In this document: positions 27,226-36,330 of the stretch, piece after piece
How positions within the stretch are numbered: position 1 is the stretch's first letter
Layout: every line of letters begins with the position of its first letter
NCBI RefSeq assembly: GCF_002119405.1
Contig: NZ_MTBG01000027.1
Location: 1 to 45,579 of the forward strand
Length of the DNA: 45,579 bases
Direction: 5' to 3'
From: Pseudoruegeria sp. SK021
GTDB taxonomy: Bacteria > Pseudomonadota > Alphaproteobacteria > Rhodobacterales > Rhodobacteraceae
Position numbers and translations under genes: made by a program
Notes under the pieces: generated by a model
Databases searched by the model: none
Told to the model about the DNA's origin: nothing
Seen by the model: only the letters and a program-made list of their open reading frames with translations

Positions 27226-28306
27226 TCCTTCCGGTCCCGCGGCCGGCGTCGCGGTGTAAGCCGCGCCCGTCATCGGCCGCGCACCCCTCCAGCCAGACGG
27301 CGCTGGCCAACACCTGCCGCACCACCCCGGTCTGGCCGCGCACCCCCATCCGCGCGAAGAGTTGCTTCGAGGCGCTGCGCGCGGTCTCGACGGTCCAGCC
27401 CAGTTCCGCGGCCGCCTCGGACAGGCTCAGCCCGTCGCAAAGCCGCGCTGCCAGCCTCGCCTCGCTGCGGCTGATCCCGAAGGCGGCGGACAGGCGCTCG
27501 GGCGCCTGCGCTCGGGCCGAGAGGCCATGACGCAGGCGGCCCACCAGCAATGGATCCCCGGTCGGATGCCGGGGTTCCAGCAGAAGCTGCACCAACGGAT
27601 CGGGCGACAGAACAATCCACTGCGCCGCCGCGCCTGGCCGAGCCAGGGCCACCAGTGCCCGTCGCAGCGCCTGGGCCGCGGGCGCGGGCAGCGACAACCA
27701 TCCATCGGCGCTCAACCCGATTCCCGCGACCGTCTGCAGCCGGGCCACCAGCCCATCGGCCACCTCCAGTACCTGGCCCGAGGCCGAGAACAGGATCCAG
27801 CCAGCCCCGAGGTCGCCGCAGATCTGCCGATCGAGCGCGGCCTGCGCCCGGTCGCGGCACAATTGCCGCCAGCCGTTCAGGGCAGGTCCGAAATAGGGAG
27901 TGAGATTGGACAGCTGCCGCCCGTCGATCGCGTGGAAATCGCTGCCGCTGCGCCGCAACGCAATGAGCACCCGTCCCGCGCCTTCGATCCGCAAAAGCAG
28001 GGCGCGCCGGGGCTGCGCCGCCGACCCGGCGCCCGCATCGGCGCCCGGCAGGTCGATTTGCGAATAGACTCGACCGCTGCGCATCCGCTCGACCACGTCC
28101 TCGCCCAGCCCCCCCCAAGGCACTCCGCTCTGCCAGACGTGGCGCCGGCTGCCCGACCAGGACAGCTGCATCAGCGCGGTCTCGGCCCGAGTGATCTGCG
28201 CCAACAGAGCCAGAAAGCCGTCCCAAGAACCGGACCCCGGACCGGAGCCCGCCCCCCCCATGGCCGCCGCAAACAGCGCCGCGACGATCTCTTCTTCCTG
28301 CGACAT
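27191..28306 (-). CDS. LuxR-type helix-turn-helix regulator
   Basis: 371 residues. The C-terminal part (about 277-335) is a LuxR/GerE helix-turn-helix: FGISRSEARLAARLCDGLSLSEAAAELGWTVETARSASKQLFARMGV, with the recognition helix near T-V-E-T-A-R. The N-terminal 250 residues show no receiver or autoinducer domain with confidence. Such N-termini in rhodobacteria are loosely PAS-like ligand sensors. The gene is divergent from cysD across a 100-bp region with a 16-bp perfect palindrome and is the only evident regulator of the locus. The last about 25 residues (DDGRGLHRDAGRG) look like an unstructured tail. Likely role: control of the sulfate-activation genes and/or EPS. Confidence 0.8.
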   Translation of the reverse strand: MSQEEEIVAALFAAAMGGAGSGPGSGSWDGFLALLAQITRAETALMQLSWSGSRRHVWQSGVPWGGLGEDVVERMRSGRVYSQIDLPGADAGAGSAAQPRRALLLRIEGAGRVLIALRRSGSDFHAIDGRQLSNLTPYFGPALNGWRQLCRDRAQAALDRQICGDLGAGWILFSASGQVLEVADGLVARLQTVAGIGLSADGWLSLPAPAAQALRRALVALARPGAAAQWIVLSPDPLVQLLLEPRHPTGDPLLVGRLRHGLSARAQAPERLSAAFGISRSEARLAARLCDGLSLSEAAAELGWTVETARSASKQLFARMGVRGQTGVVRQVLASAVWLEGCAADDGRGLHRDAGRGTGRIRNAATGDRNC

Positions 28307-28323
28307 GGATTCTCCAAGGGTTA

Positions 28324-28342
28324 CCCCCCCCCATATGGGGGG
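28324..28342. promoter_or_regulatory. C-run/G-run palindrome, probable operator between regulator and cysD
   Basis: CCCCCCATATGGGGGG (28327-28342) is a perfect 16-bp palindrome preceded by three more C. It lies 18-35 bp upstream of the luxR-type start and 65-80 bp upstream of the cysD ATG. Placement in a short divergent promoter region next to a helix-turn-helix gene makes it a good operator candidate. I found no second copy elsewhere in the window. Confidence 0.5.
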
Positions 28343-28406
28343 TTATTCGTGGCGCAGGCAAGGTTAGTTTCCGATCTCAGTGAGTACCAGTCAGCAGAGA
28401 CGCCCC

Positions 28407-29309
28407 ATGGATAACAAGACCCTTACCCACCTGCAGCGCTTGGAAGCGGAAAGCATCCACATCATGCGCGAGGTCGTCGCCGAGGCCGAGAACCCGGTGA
28501 TGCTCTACAGCGTCGGCAAGGACAGCGCCGTCATGCTGCACTTGGCGAAGAAAGCCTTCTATCCCTCGCCGCCGCCGTTCCCGCTCCTGCATGTGGACAC
28601 CACATGGAAGTTCCAAGAGATGTATAAGCTGCGCGACAAGGCGGCCAAGGATGCCGGCATGGAGCTCTTGGTCTACCAGAACCCCGAGGCCCAGGAGCGC
28701 GGCATCAACCCGTTCGATCACGGCGGGCTGCATACCGACATGTGGAAAACCGAAGGCCTGAAGCAGGCACTCGACAAATATGGCTTTGACATGGCCTTCG
28801 GCGGCGCCCGCCGCGACGAAGAGAAGGCCCGCGCCAAGGAACGGGTGTTCTCTTTCCGCTCCGCCAACCACCGCTGGGATCCCAAGAACCAGCGCCCGGA
28901 ACTGTGGCGAATCTATAATGCCCGCAAGGCCAAGGGCGAGAGCGTCCGGGTGTTCCCGATCTCCAACTGGACCGAGCTGGACATCTGGCAGTACATCCAT
29001 CTGGAAGGCATTGAGATCGTGCCGCTCTACTTCTCGGCCCCGCGTCCGACGGTGGTGCGCGACGGGCTGACCCTGATGGTCGATGACGATCGCTTCCCGC
29101 TGAACGGCGAAGAGCCGGTGATGCGCTCGATCCGCTTCCGCACGCTGGGCTGCTATCCGCTGACCGGCGCGGTGGAGAGCGAGGCCAAGACCCTGCCCGA
29201 GGTGATTCAGGAAATGCTGCTGACCACCACCTCCGAACGTCAGGGCCGCGCCATCGACCACGATCAGGCTGCCTCGATGGAGAAGAAGAAGCAGGAAGGC
29301 TATTTCTGA
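28407..29309 (+). CDS. cysD: Sulfate adenylyltransferase subunit 2
   Basis: 300 residues from the ATG of [16 protein letters not shown]. It belongs to the PAPS-reductase-like adenylyltransferase family, with the PP-loop [15 protein letters not shown] (about 32-46) and [20 protein letters not shown] plus the C-terminal [14 protein letters not shown]. Together with CysN it makes adenosine 5'-phosphosulfate from ATP and sulfate in the cytosol. The CysNC gene follows 53 bp downstream, forming an operon. No APS/PAPS reductase or sulfite reductase is nearby, so the operon looks dedicated to PAPS for sulfation rather than to cysteine synthesis. Confidence 0.94.
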   Translation: MDNKTLTHLQRLEAESIHIMREVVAEAENPVMLYSVGKDSAVMLHLAKKAFYPSPPPFPLLHVDTTWKFQEMYKLRDKAAKDAGMELLVYQNPEAQERGINPFDHGGLHTDMWKTEGLKQALDKYGFDMAFGGARRDEEKARAKERVFSFRSANHRWDPKNQRPELWRIYNARKAKGESVRVFPISNWTELDIWQYIHLEGIEIVPLYFSAPRPTVVRDGLTLMVDDDRFPLNGEEPVMRSIRFRTLGCYPLTGAVESEAKTLPEVIQEMLLTTTSERQGRAIDHDQAASMEKKKQEGYF

Positions 29310-29362
29310 GCGCCACCGCGCCGGACACCTTCTTTCCCCCTTTTCAATCAGGTATCCAGTTC

Positions 29363-31270
29363 ATGAACACCCAAGACTCCATCTACAAAACCGATGCTCT
29401 GATCGCAGAGAACATCGAAGAGTATCTCGAGGCACATCAGCACAAGACCATGCTGCGCTTCATCACTTGCGGCTCGGTCGATGACGGCAAGTCGACGCTG
29501 ATCGGCCGACTGCTCTACGATTCCAAGATGATCTTCGAGGATCAGCTCGCCACACTTGAGGCCGACAGCAAGCGCTCGGGCACCCAAGGCGAAGAGATCG
29601 ATTTCGCGCTGCTGGTCGACGGACTGGCCGCCGAGCGCGAACAGGGCATCACCATCGACGTCGCCTATCGCTTCTTCACCACCGAGAAGCGCAAGTTCAT
29701 CGTCGCCGACACCCCCGGCCACGAGCAGTACACCCGCAATATGGTGACCGGCGCCTCCACCGCCGATCTGGCGGTGATCCTGATCGACGCGCGCAAGGGC
29801 ATCCTGACCCAGACCCGACGCCACAGCTATCTGGTCAAGCTGCTGGGAATCCGCCACGTGGTGCTGGCGGTCAACAAGATGGACCTGGTGGAGTACAGCC
29901 AAGAGGTGTTCGACAAGATCGTCGCCGACTACACGGCTTTCGCCGCCGAAATCGGCATCGAGACATTCACCCCGATCCCGATTTCGGGCTTTAAGGGCGA
30001 CAACATCACTGGCCCGAGCGAAAATACCCCCTGGTACGACGGTGCCTCACTCTTGCCGCACCTAGAGGCCGTCGAGGTCGAGGACAGCCGCGAGCAGGCC
30101 GGCCCGTTCCGCATGCAGGTGCAATGGGTGAACCGCCCCAACCTGGATTTCCGCGGCTTCGCCGGGCTCATCGCTTCGGGCCAGATCCGTCCCGGCGACG
30201 AGGTGCGGGTGCTGCCCTCGGGCAAGACCTCGTCCGTGGCGCGCATCGTCGCGCTGGACGGCGACCGGGACATGGCCGTCGCTGGCGAGTCGATCACCCT
30301 GACACTGGCCGACGAGATCGACTGCTCGCGCGGGCAGGTGATCGTCGCATCGCAGTCGCCGCTGGAGGTGGCCGACCAGTTCGAAAGCACAATCGTCTGG
30401 ATGGACGAGCACGATCTGGTGCCGGGCCGCGCTTACTGGCTGAAGATCGGGACCCAGACCGTGTCGGCAACCGTGCAGGAGCCGAAATACGAGGTCAACG
30501 TCAACACCCAAGATCATCTGGCCTCGAAGACGCTCGACCTCAACGCCATCGGCGTCGCCAACATCACCCTCGACCGCGAGATCCCCTTCGCGCCTTATGA
30601 CGAGAGCCGCGACTTGGGTGGCTTCATCCTAATCGACAAGATCAGCAACCAGACGATCGCCGCCGGGATGATCAACTTCTCCTTGCGCCGGGCCCAGAAC
30701 ATCCACTGGCAGGCCACCGATATCGGCCGCGAGCACCATGCGTCAATGAAGCACCAGACACCCAGCGTGTTGTGGCTGACCGGCTTGTCGGGGTCGGGCA
30801 AGTCGACCATCGCCAATATCATCGAGAAGAAGCTGGCGCGGATGAACCGCCACACCTTCCTGCTGGACGGCGACAACGTGCGTCACGGGCTGAACAAGGA
30901 TCTGGGCTTTACCGAAGCCGACCGCATCGAGAACATCCGCCGCGTCGGCGAGGTTGCCAGGCTGATGACCGATGCCGGGCTGATCGTGATCACCGCCTTC
31001 ATTTCGCCGTTCCGCTCGGAACGCGACATGGTGCGGTCGATGATGCAGCCGGGCGAATTCATCGAAGTCTTCGTCGACACGCCGCTGGAAGTGGCCGAGG
31101 GCCGGGACGTGAAGGGCCTCTATGCCAAGGCGCGTGCCGGGCAACTGAAGAACTTCACCGGAATCGACAGCCCCTACGAGCACCCCGAGGCGCCGGAGCT
31201 CCGCATCGACACCACCGAGATGACCCCGGAAGAGGCGGCCGACCTGATCATCGCGCGGCTGATCCCGTAA
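29363..31270 (+). CDS. cysNC: Bifunctional sulfate adenylyltransferase subunit 1 / adenylylsulfate kinase
   Basis: 635 residues, a CysN-CysC fusion. The GTPase part shows [29 protein letters not shown] and NKMDLV (G1, G3, G4 motifs), then elongation-factor-like beta-barrels. From about residue 470 the adenylylsulfate kinase domain begins, with the P-loop [32 protein letters not shown] and [13 protein letters not shown]. CysN uses GTP hydrolysis to drive APS formation by CysD; CysC phosphorylates APS to PAPS. This gives a complete two-gene PAPS generator inside a polysaccharide locus, close to a broken sulfotransferase-like gene. Confidence 0.95.
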   Translation: MNTQDSIYKTDALIAENIEEYLEAHQHKTMLRFITCGSVDDGKSTLIGRLLYDSKMIFEDQLATLEADSKRSGTQGEEIDFALLVDGLAAEREQGITIDVAYRFFTTEKRKFIVADTPGHEQYTRNMVTGASTADLAVILIDARKGILTQTRRHSYLVKLLGIRHVVLAVNKMDLVEYSQEVFDKIVADYTAFAAEIGIETFTPIPISGFKGDNITGPSENTPWYDGASLLPHLEAVEVEDSREQAGPFRMQVQWVNRPNLDFRGFAGLIASGQIRPGDEVRVLPSGKTSSVARIVALDGDRDMAVAGESITLTLADEIDCSRGQVIVASQSPLEVADQFESTIVWMDEHDLVPGRAYWLKIGTQTVSATVQEPKYEVNVNTQDHLASKTLDLNAIGVANITLDREIPFAPYDESRDLGGFILIDKISNQTIAAGMINFSLRRAQNIHWQATDIGREHHASMKHQTPSVLWLTGLSGSGKSTIANIIEKKLARMNRHTFLLDGDNVRHGLNKDLGFTEADRIENIRRVGEVARLMTDAGLIVITAFISPFRSERDMVRSMMQPGEFIEVFVDTPLEVAEGRDVKGLYAKARAGQLKNFTGIDSPYEHPEAPELRIDTTEMTPEEAADLIIARLIP

Positions 31271-31297
31271 AAGGCAGCGCACGATCAACAGTCTGAG

Positions 31298-31354
31298 GTC
31301 TGGCGCACAGCCAGACTCACTCCATGGGTATCAGGCGCATCTGAGGCCCATGGA
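31298..31354. terminator. Two stem-loops between convergent cysNC and beta-helix gene
   Basis: GTCTGGC/GCCAGAC (7-bp stem, 5-nt loop, 31298-31316) is followed by TCCATGGG/CCCATGGA (31321-31354), the latter with an inner TCAG/CTGA stem. They lie 27 bp after the cysNC stop. T-runs are absent. The rest of the 219-bp gap shows no gene. Confidence 0.5.
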
Positions 31355-31489
31355 CCTGCCGTGTCGCTCCCGCAACGGGCTATCGCGCAAGGGTGGTATT
31401 TCCCACGCCCGAAACCTATCCGGTTCACATCAACCCGGAACCGGCTCAGGCGGCCAGTTGTCATTCAAGGTCAGGATTTCGGACGCGGC

Positions 31490-34453
31490 CTAAAAGGACA
31501 GATCGATCAGCATGTATTCGAGCAGCCCGCCAAAGGCCGTTGCCCCATATTGTCCACCGATCACCATAGCCGACGCGATGCCGGGAGCCATCTCATCCGT
31601 GATCGGCGCCTCGCCAAGCACCGTATCATCAACCACGATCTGCACCATGTTGCCAGCGTCGAAACGGATGGACGCGTCATGGCTCAGACCATCATCGATG
31701 TTGGCGCCATCGGAGATCAGCCGATGCCAGCTTCCATCGGCGGTCTTCAAGCGGAACTCGATCTCGCCAGAGTTGGTGACGTTGACATAAAAGGCACGGT
31801 CGAGCCGCATGATCTCGCCACCGATTGCGCCGGTCTCGTCGGGATCGGCGCTCAACACCAGATCGATGCGGAACTCGTCGGCCTCAATCATCGACTGGAT
31901 CACAGTTCGCGGGATCCCGATCAGCTCGTCAAGATCGCGCAGGTCAATCGCACCGGGATCAAGATCGACCACCACGACCCTTTCGCCATAAGCCGTGCGG
32001 TAGAAATCACCGCTCTGGCTGTCAAAATCCATGACACTGCTGCCGGCGACACCCACCGTGCGCTCGACCACATCGACGGACCCGTCTCTGCCGATGACAG
32101 TCATGGTGGCCGTGTGATAGCCCGCCTTTCCAAAGCTGTGCTCAACGACCATACCCTCGGCTCGGGAGCCGTCGTCAAAGCTCCAGAAGAAACTGTAGTC
32201 ATCGGCAGGGGACCAGACGATCTCGCGCGCCATTAGCAATGCATCCCCTCCCGTCTGGGACTCGGGGTCAAGCGTCACCACGAGATCCTGCAGAAGTCCC
32301 GCAAAAGGGCGCGCACCATACTGGCCACCAATGGCCATGCGGTCGGAGACGCCAGGCGACATACCTACCTCGATTTCCGTGCTGGCTAGAACCACACCAT
32401 CGACGATGACCTGGATGTTCTCGCCCGCATCATAAAGGAGCGAGACCTCGTGCATCTCCCTGTCGGACAGATTGGCCCCAGTGGTCTTCAGCCGGTGCCA
32501 GTCCCCGTCGGTGGTCTTCAGACGAAAGTAGATTTCCCCTTTCTCGGTCACGTTCATCTGGAACGCGCGATCGAGCCTCATCACCTCGCCAGCGATCGCC
32601 CCTTCCGCCGTGGGGTCGAGGCCCAGCGTCATGTCAAGCCGGAACGATCCGGCCTCCAGCAGCGGACTTAGCCCAGTACGCAGGATCCCTATCGGCGCCT
32701 CGAGTCCGCGCAGATCGAGTGCGCCCGGCTCCAGATCCGCGACGACCAGCTCGCCATCCGCCGCGCTCAGCACCAGATCGCCGGTCGCCGGATCAAACCG
32801 CAGAAACGCATTCGGCGCGGTTTCCGCCGAGTTCTGGCCGGAGATGTCCTCGGGCAGGTGGCTCATGCTGGCATCGAACACGAACTGATCGGGGACGTCG
32901 GTCGCGCTCACCAGAATGCGCGCGGTCAGATCGCTGGCCGCGAACACCCCTTTTCCATAGAGATACTCAGACCCCGCACCGGCGGCGTAGATCGGACTGT
33001 CCGGTCGCAGCAGGAACTTCTCGGGGTGCCCGCCCAACTGCCCCGTCGCGTTAACGAAATGCTCGGTGTAATGGTCCGGCGCATGCGGCTCGGTGTTCTG
33101 GAGCACGAAATTGTTGCCGGTGGCCCAGCTCTCCGGCAAATTGAGGATCGCGGCGGTGCCGGCGATGTTGCCGGTGACCACGGCATTGGTGCTGCCTGTG
33201 TCTATCCGTATCGCCGGGACGTTCGAGTCTTCCACATTGTCGAAGGCATGGAGAATCGTGTTGTTGCGCAGCACGAGCCCCTCGGTCGATCCGACAAAAA
33301 TGCCGTTGCCACGGTCGCTTATGTATGTGTTGTCTTCGATGGTAATGTTCCGGTACGGAACGTCGTCTCGGTTGGGCAGGAAGATTCCCTGCGCACCGGT
33401 ACCGCTGCCCTGATCCATCAGATTGCCCCGGAAGGTCAGATTCGCGCTGCTCGCACCGCCGCCGTTAATCTGAAAGAAATCCGGATGGTCACCGCTGCCC
33501 GCCGCCGCGCCGTCAGGCAGCGGGTAACCGGCGGTATCATGCAGGTGATTATTTTCGAACAAGGCATTCGTAAGGGCACTGAACTCGAAAGCATCCTCGC
33601 GCATGTGGTGGTTCTCGTTGCCCGCGACCACGAGGTCCCGAATTCCGCTGAGCTGAACATTGTCCTTGAACCCGCGCACCTCGTTGCCGAGAATCCGGAT
33701 GTCTTCGCAGGATTCGAACCGCAGGCCGGTGGCAGTGCCATGGCCATCCTTCTCGTCGCCACGACCATAGGCCGTGTCTCCGTCGACCAGAGAGTTCTGC
33801 AGAGTAATATCTTGGCAGTTGGCGAAGCGGAACGGGCGATGCCACTGGGCATCGCCCTCGGTATAGGTGTAGTCGAACACCACCCCGTCAAAGGTAACGC
33901 CAGACACGTGTTGGAACTCCACCCTGTCAAACACCGCCGGATCAGCGAGGTCGGATAGCAATGTGACCCGCGTGTCGAACTTCGACAGATTAAGTCGCCC
34001 ATAGTCGCCGCCGGCGAGACGGATCACGTCGCCGTCCTGTGCGCCAGCCAGCGCAGCGGCCAGGCTGGCGGCATCCGTAACGGTGATCCCATCCGGCGTG
34101 GGCCTCGCGCCCAGCCCGGCCGTGTCAGAACCGAGGCTCATGACGCTGTTTGCGCCGACCGAAGTTGCAACCACGACCATGTCCGGCGACCCCGCCGGTA
34201 TCGCAAGGTCGAAGAGATTGAGCATTCTGACATCGATCTCGGAAGATTCAGAAACGGTCGCTGGCGCCTGAACCGCCAACTCCGAGACCCCCGCTGCCGG
34301 CAGCACCGGATGCCCGGCAACCCCCAGCAGGAGGAGCGCAGTCGGAAACACGATGTCACCTGCCTCAATCATGTCTTCTCCTGTGAAATAGGGCACAACA
34401 GGCGTGACCGGCCCTGCGAACAGTTTCTCGAATTCAGCTATAATCTCGGACAT
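31490..34453 (-). CDS. Large secreted beta-helix protein with two LamG-like modules and a PKD-like linker
   Basis: 987 residues from the ATG of MSEIIAEF, chosen because AAGGAA lies 7 bp upstream; a GTG 18 bp earlier is less likely. There is no signal peptide. Residues about 120-440 form a right-handed beta-helix (DAASLAAALAGAQDGDVIRLAGGDYG start; repeated N-x-x-x-x-N turns) with GDHPDFFQINGGG at 321-333. Residues about 550-729 and 808-987 are two copies of a LamG/concanavalin-like module (VADLEPGALDLR, GEVMRLDRAF, FRLKT-x-DG-x-WHRL, GGQYGA). Between them a PKD-like stretch (FFWSFDDGSRAEG, HSFGKAGYHTATMTV) is visible. The C-terminus LIDLSF fits type I secretion. Probable polymer-cleaving or epimerising enzyme with carbohydrate-binding modules. 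Confidence 0.7.
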   Translation of the reverse strand: MSEIIAEFEKLFAGPVTPVVPYFTGEDMIEAGDIVFPTALLLLGVAGHPVLPAAGVSELAVQAPATVSESSEIDVRMLNLFDLAIPAGSPDMVVVATSVGANSVMSLGSDTAGLGARPTPDGITVTDAASLAAALAGAQDGDVIRLAGGDYGRLNLSKFDTRVTLLSDLADPAVFDRVEFQHVSGVTFDGVVFDYTYTEGDAQWHRPFRFANCQDITLQNSLVDGDTAYGRGDEKDGHGTATGLRFESCEDIRILGNEVRGFKDNVQLSGIRDLVVAGNENHHMREDAFEFSALTNALFENNHLHDTAGYPLPDGAAAGSGDHPDFFQINGGGASSANLTFRGNLMDQGSGTGAQGIFLPNRDDVPYRNITIEDNTYISDRGNGIFVGSTEGLVLRNNTILHAFDNVEDSNVPAIRIDTGSTNAVVTGNIAGTAAILNLPESWATGNNFVLQNTEPHAPDHYTEHFVNATGQLGGHPEKFLLRPDSPIYAAGAGSEYLYGKGVFAASDLTARILVSATDVPDQFVFDASMSHLPEDISGQNSAETAPNAFLRFDPATGDLVLSAADGELVVADLEPGALDLRGLEAPIGILRTGLSPLLEAGSFRLDMTLGLDPTAEGAIAGEVMRLDRAFQMNVTEKGEIYFRLKTTDGDWHRLKTTGANLSDREMHEVSLLYDAGENIQVIVDGVVLASTEIEVGMSPGVSDRMAIGGQYGARPFAGLLQDLVVTLDPESQTGGDALLMAREIVWSPADDYSFFWSFDDGSRAEGMVVEHSFGKAGYHTATMTVIGRDGSVDVVERTVGVAGSSVMDFDSQSGDFYRTAYGERVVVVDLDPGAIDLRDLDELIGIPRTVIQSMIEADEFRIDLVLSADPDETGAIGGEIMRLDRAFYVNVTNSGEIEFRLKTADGSWHRLISDGANIDDGLSHDASIRFDAGNMVQIVVDDTVLGEAPITDEMAPGIASAMVIGGQYGATAFGGLLEYMLIDLSF

Positions 34454-34530
34454 CCAAGAGTTCCTTGGCACTAGGCGATCCGGATTCTAGGATCGGTTCA
34501 ACCAGCGCCCCCACGGCTATGTCCCATACA

Positions 34531-34574
34531 CTCTGAGACCTTAATCCCGCATAATTTGGGAAATTTTCTCAGAG
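34531..34574. promoter_or_regulatory. Inverted repeat in the beta-helix gene promoter region
   Basis: CTCTGAGA (34531-34538) and TCTCAGAG (34567-34574) form a perfect 8-bp inverted repeat around an AT-rich centre. It lies 80-120 bp upstream of the 987-residue beta-helix gene, in the 191-bp gap before the end of ugd. It may be an operator with two half-sites. A second hairpin GCCATTG-tc-CAATGGC at 34606-34621 lies just past the ugd stop and may end ugd transcription. Confidence 0.4.
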
Positions 34575-34644
34575 AGTTAGTAAAGAGAAGTTAGCCATAA
34601 ACTGGGCCATTGTCCAATGGCGCAGTTCGGTCCCGGCGGCGGCC

Positions 34645-35946
34645 TTAACGGCCGACGAAGGTTCCCTCAAAGCCCGCGGCTTCCAGTTCCTGCGGCGTGT
34701 AGACGTTGCGCAGGTCGGCGAATTTCCGCGTCACCATGAGGCTGCCCAGACGCTCCAGATCGAGCGCGCGGAACTCGTTCCACTCGGTCAGGAGCAGCAC
34801 CACATCAGCGCCCTCGGCAGCGGTATAGGCGCTGTCGTGCCAGGCAACGCCAGGCAGCAGCGCTTCTCCTTCACGGCGCCCCTGCGGATCGACGACGCGC
34901 ACATCGGCACCACCGCCGACCAGCGCGGGCACGATGGTCAATGCCGGGCTGTCGCGCATGTCGTCCGTGTTGGGCTTGAAGGTCACACCCAGCACAGCGA
35001 CTGTCTTGCCGTTGACAGAGCCCCCTGCCAAGTCGACCACCTTGTCGGTCATTCGCCGTTTCACCGCGTCGTTCACCGCCATCACGGTCTCGACGATCCT
35101 CATCGGGCTGGCATTGTCTTGGCCGATCCGAGCCAAGGCCGAGGTATCCTTGGGAAAGCACGATCCGCCGTATCCGGGCCCCGCATGCAGGAACTTCGGC
35201 CCGATCCGACCGTCGCTGCCCATGCCACTGGCCACGGCCTGTACGTCCGCTCCAACCTTCTCGCAGAGCGCGGCGATCTCGTTGATGAAGGTGATCTTGG
35301 TGGCAAGAAACGCATTCGCCGCGTATTTGATCATTTCCGCGCTTTCCAGCCCGGTATACATCACTGGCGCATTGCGCAGGGACAGCGGCCGGTAGACCTC
35401 AGCCATCACCGCTTTCGCGCGAGCGCTTTCGACGCCGACCACCACCCGGTCCGGACGCATGAAATCTTCGATAGCCGCCCCTTCACGCAAGAATTCAGGG
35501 TTCGAAGCCACGTCAAATTCGGCAGCTGGGTTGGTTTCAGAGATGATGCGCGCAATTTCCCGGTTGGTACCGACAGGCACGGTCGATTTGGTAACAATCA
35601 CTGTGTAGTGGTCGAGATTCTGCGCGATCTCCTTGGCGGCGGCATAGACATAGCTCAGATCCGCATGGCCGTCGCCCCGCCGGGTGGGTGTGCCCACGCC
35701 GATAAACACCGCCTCGGCCCCCTTAAGCGCCTCGGCCAGGTCGAGGGTGAAGTTCAGCCGACCTGCGGTGATGTTCTTGGCCACCAACTCGTCGAGGCCC
35801 GGTTCGTAGATCGGGATCTCACCACCCTTAAGTTTCGAGATCTTGTCCTCGGATTTGTCAACGCAGATGACGTCATGACCGAAGTCGGAAAAACACACAC
35901 CAGAGACCAGCCCAACATAGCCTGTCCCAATCATCGCAATCTTCAT
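34645..35946 (-). CDS. ugd: UDP-glucose 6-dehydrogenase
   Basis: 433 residues, a normal length for bacterial Ugd. It has the NAD site MKIAMIGTGYVGLVSGVCFSDFG, VGTPTRRGDGHADLSYV, SNPEFLREGAAIEDFMRPDR, the active-site Cys (about 263) in GPGYGGSCFPKDTSAL, and GVTFKPNTDDMRDSPAL. The reaction is UDP-glucose + 2 NAD+ to UDP-glucuronate in the cytosol. The product feeds the 4-epimerase at 16466 and possibly direct incorporation of glucuronate. It differs from the AlgD-type paralogue at 20744, which has SCLPKDVRAL, so the locus carries both dehydrogenase types. Confidence 0.93.
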   Translation of the reverse strand: MKIAMIGTGYVGLVSGVCFSDFGHDVICVDKSEDKISKLKGGEIPIYEPGLDELVAKNITAGRLNFTLDLAEALKGAEAVFIGVGTPTRRGDGHADLSYVYAAAKEIAQNLDHYTVIVTKSTVPVGTNREIARIISETNPAAEFDVASNPEFLREGAAIEDFMRPDRVVVGVESARAKAVMAEVYRPLSLRNAPVMYTGLESAEMIKYAANAFLATKITFINEIAALCEKVGADVQAVASGMGSDGRIGPKFLHAGPGYGGSCFPKDTSALARIGQDNASPMRIVETVMAVNDAVKRRMTDKVVDLAGGSVNGKTVAVLGVTFKPNTDDMRDSPALTIVPALVGGGADVRVVDPQGRREGEALLPGVAWHDSAYTAAEGADVVLLLTEWNEFRALDLERLGSLMVTRKFADLRNVYTPQELEAAGFEGTFVGR

Positions 35947-36330
35947 GCCATACTCACTTCGTTCTGTCCGACCATACGCAACATCCAGAGGCTCACGTGG
36001 CGTGGTGGAACTATTACCTGTCTATCTCACCTTATCTATCTCGCCTTAAATTGTCGTCCTGTCGACCGGACATTCTGACCTTACCCCAACCTCAGGCGTC
36101 AAGTCTCGCTTGAGGTCTCATCCTTTCGGCCAGAAACACAGCAGCGCGGTCATACCTCAGGGCGCGCGCGGTACCACCCCGGCAGGATCTCCTCGGGTAA
36201 CGGCAAAAGCCCCTTGGCCTTCGAACGAAAGGCTGCCTAAATGAGCTAAGGGACCGGAACGCAAGCGCGACAAGACCACTATGCCTGCACGAGGGAATGT
36301 CCGGGACGAGGCCGGTGCAGAGGGGGTTAA
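35947..36330. promoter_or_regulatory. Divergent control region between ugd and galE
   Basis: A 384-bp region with no convincing gene; short open frames on the minus strand here lack any recognisable family. Its main feature is a tandem 14-bp repeat at 36021-36048. On the plus strand the first unit reads TCTATCTCACCTTA and the second TCTATCTCGCCTTA, starting 75 bp upstream of the ugd ATG. The galE ATG is preceded by AGAGGGGG. Confidence 0.45.
36021..36048. repeat. Tandem 14-bp direct repeat upstream of ugd
   Basis: Two adjacent copies differing at one base (A/G at position 9). Read towards ugd each unit is TAAGG(C/T)GAGATAGA. A perfect head-to-tail spacing of 14 bp (about 1.3 helix turns) could hold a pair of regulator half-sites. 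No other copy was seen in the window. Confidence 0.6.

Noticed and set aside
27270-28361. Long open frame (363 codons) overlapping the luxR-type gene in another frame
   Set aside because: Composition is Arg/Gly/Ala-rich with no family motif; the overlapping frame has a clear helix-turn-helix.
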